Shown here: positions 63,991 to 64,000 of the stretch, piece by piece
Layout: each line of letters opens with the position of its first letter
How positions within the stretch are numbered: position 1 is the stretch's first letter
Origin: Spirochaetales bacterium
GTDB taxonomy: Bacteria; Spirochaetota; Spirochaetia; SZUA-6; RPPD01
DNA length: 64,000 nucleotides
NCBI GenBank assembly: GCA_016929065.1
Contig: JAFGJO010000009.1
Span: forward strand, 1-64,000
Reading direction: 5' to 3'
Notes under the pieces: model-generated
The model's input: only the letters and a program-made list of their open reading frames with translations
Told to the model about the DNA's origin: nothing
The model's database searches: none
Program-made: the position numbers and the translations under genes

Positions 63991-64000
63991 ATGGCTATTG
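63991..64000 (+). CDS. Start of a truncated gene (MAI...)
   Basis: ATG GCT ATT follows a strong ribosome binding site (ggaggaagg) and the promoter at 63892. Only three codons are in the window; the product cannot be told. Confidence 0.5.

Overview
The window reads as chromosomal DNA of a flagellated member of the Spirochaetota, probably uncultured or poorly studied. Four things support this: archaeal/eukaryal-type PheS and PheT (a spirochaete hallmark), a P83/100-family surface antigen homologue at 43760-45295, a small two-helix membrane protein of a type I know from Treponema, and a FliS/FlgN pair next to polA. Base composition is moderate, with few long A/T runs outside intergenic DNA. I saw no rRNA, tRNA, CRISPR array or prophage.

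Region by region. 1-3.3 kb is a decayed accessory patch: an IS91-like transposase fragment broken by perfect inverted repeats, a secreted YD-repeat-like protein, about 1 kb of repeat-rich non-coding DNA, and a TPR-type gene split by an in-frame TAA. 3.3-6.3 kb has two secreted lipoproteins, one a family 9 polysaccharide lyase (pectate lyase) with a polyserine linker. 6.4-8.7 kb is ftsK. 8.9-10.6 kb has a small membrane protein and a membrane-anchored kinase-like protein. 10.7-17.8 kb is an efflux operon: a tandem TetR repressor, TolC-like outer membrane factor, hairpin-less adaptor, RND pump and a small pump-associated protein, closed by a terminator. 17.9-23.4 kb (minus) is fliS-flgN-polA-coaE-SPOR protein, led by a good sigma-28-like promoter upstream of fliS. 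23.5-28.7 kb (minus) holds a propeller-deacetylase-like protein with lost catalytic residues, a zinc-ribbon protein, enolase and a TPR lipoprotein.

28.9-33.9 kb (plus) has a membrane protein, an acyl-ACP/CoA synthetase, a soluble sugar dehydrogenase-like protein and a hybrid kinase. 33.9-40.5 kb (mainly minus) has two peptidases, acylphosphatase, two response regulators (one with a MerR-like DNA-binding head), a DUF434 protein, and recX-rpsI-rplM. 40.7-45.3 kb has ferredoxin, TatD, a propeller/HEAT protein and the P83/100 homologue. 45.4-51.4 kb is a dense signalling block centred on cyclic-di-GMP: REC-PAS-GGDEF-EAL, a lone receiver, a divergent REC-histidine kinase, GAF-HD-GYP, and a receiver-like/PilZ-like protein. 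51.4-59.6 kb has an LprI-like lipoprotein, an adenosine-specific-kinase family protein, PheT, PheS, a small unknown protein and a ValS with a zinc-ribbon insert. 59.8-63.8 kb groups sulfur-transfer functions: FmdB-type zinc ribbon, ThiI, cysteine desulfurase, ArsR regulator and LarE. The window ends with a promoter and the first codons of another gene.

The most interesting points are: the c-di-GMP block with making, breaking and possible reading domains; the duplicated TetR controlling a BesABC-like pump; pseudoenzymes (kinase-like and deacetylase-like) kept as full-length membrane or secreted proteins; the TAA-split TPR gene; and the thiI/desulfurase/larE cluster with no larB or larC nearby. 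I did not find one locus that is clearly a wholly new system; these are candidates, and each states how it could be tested.
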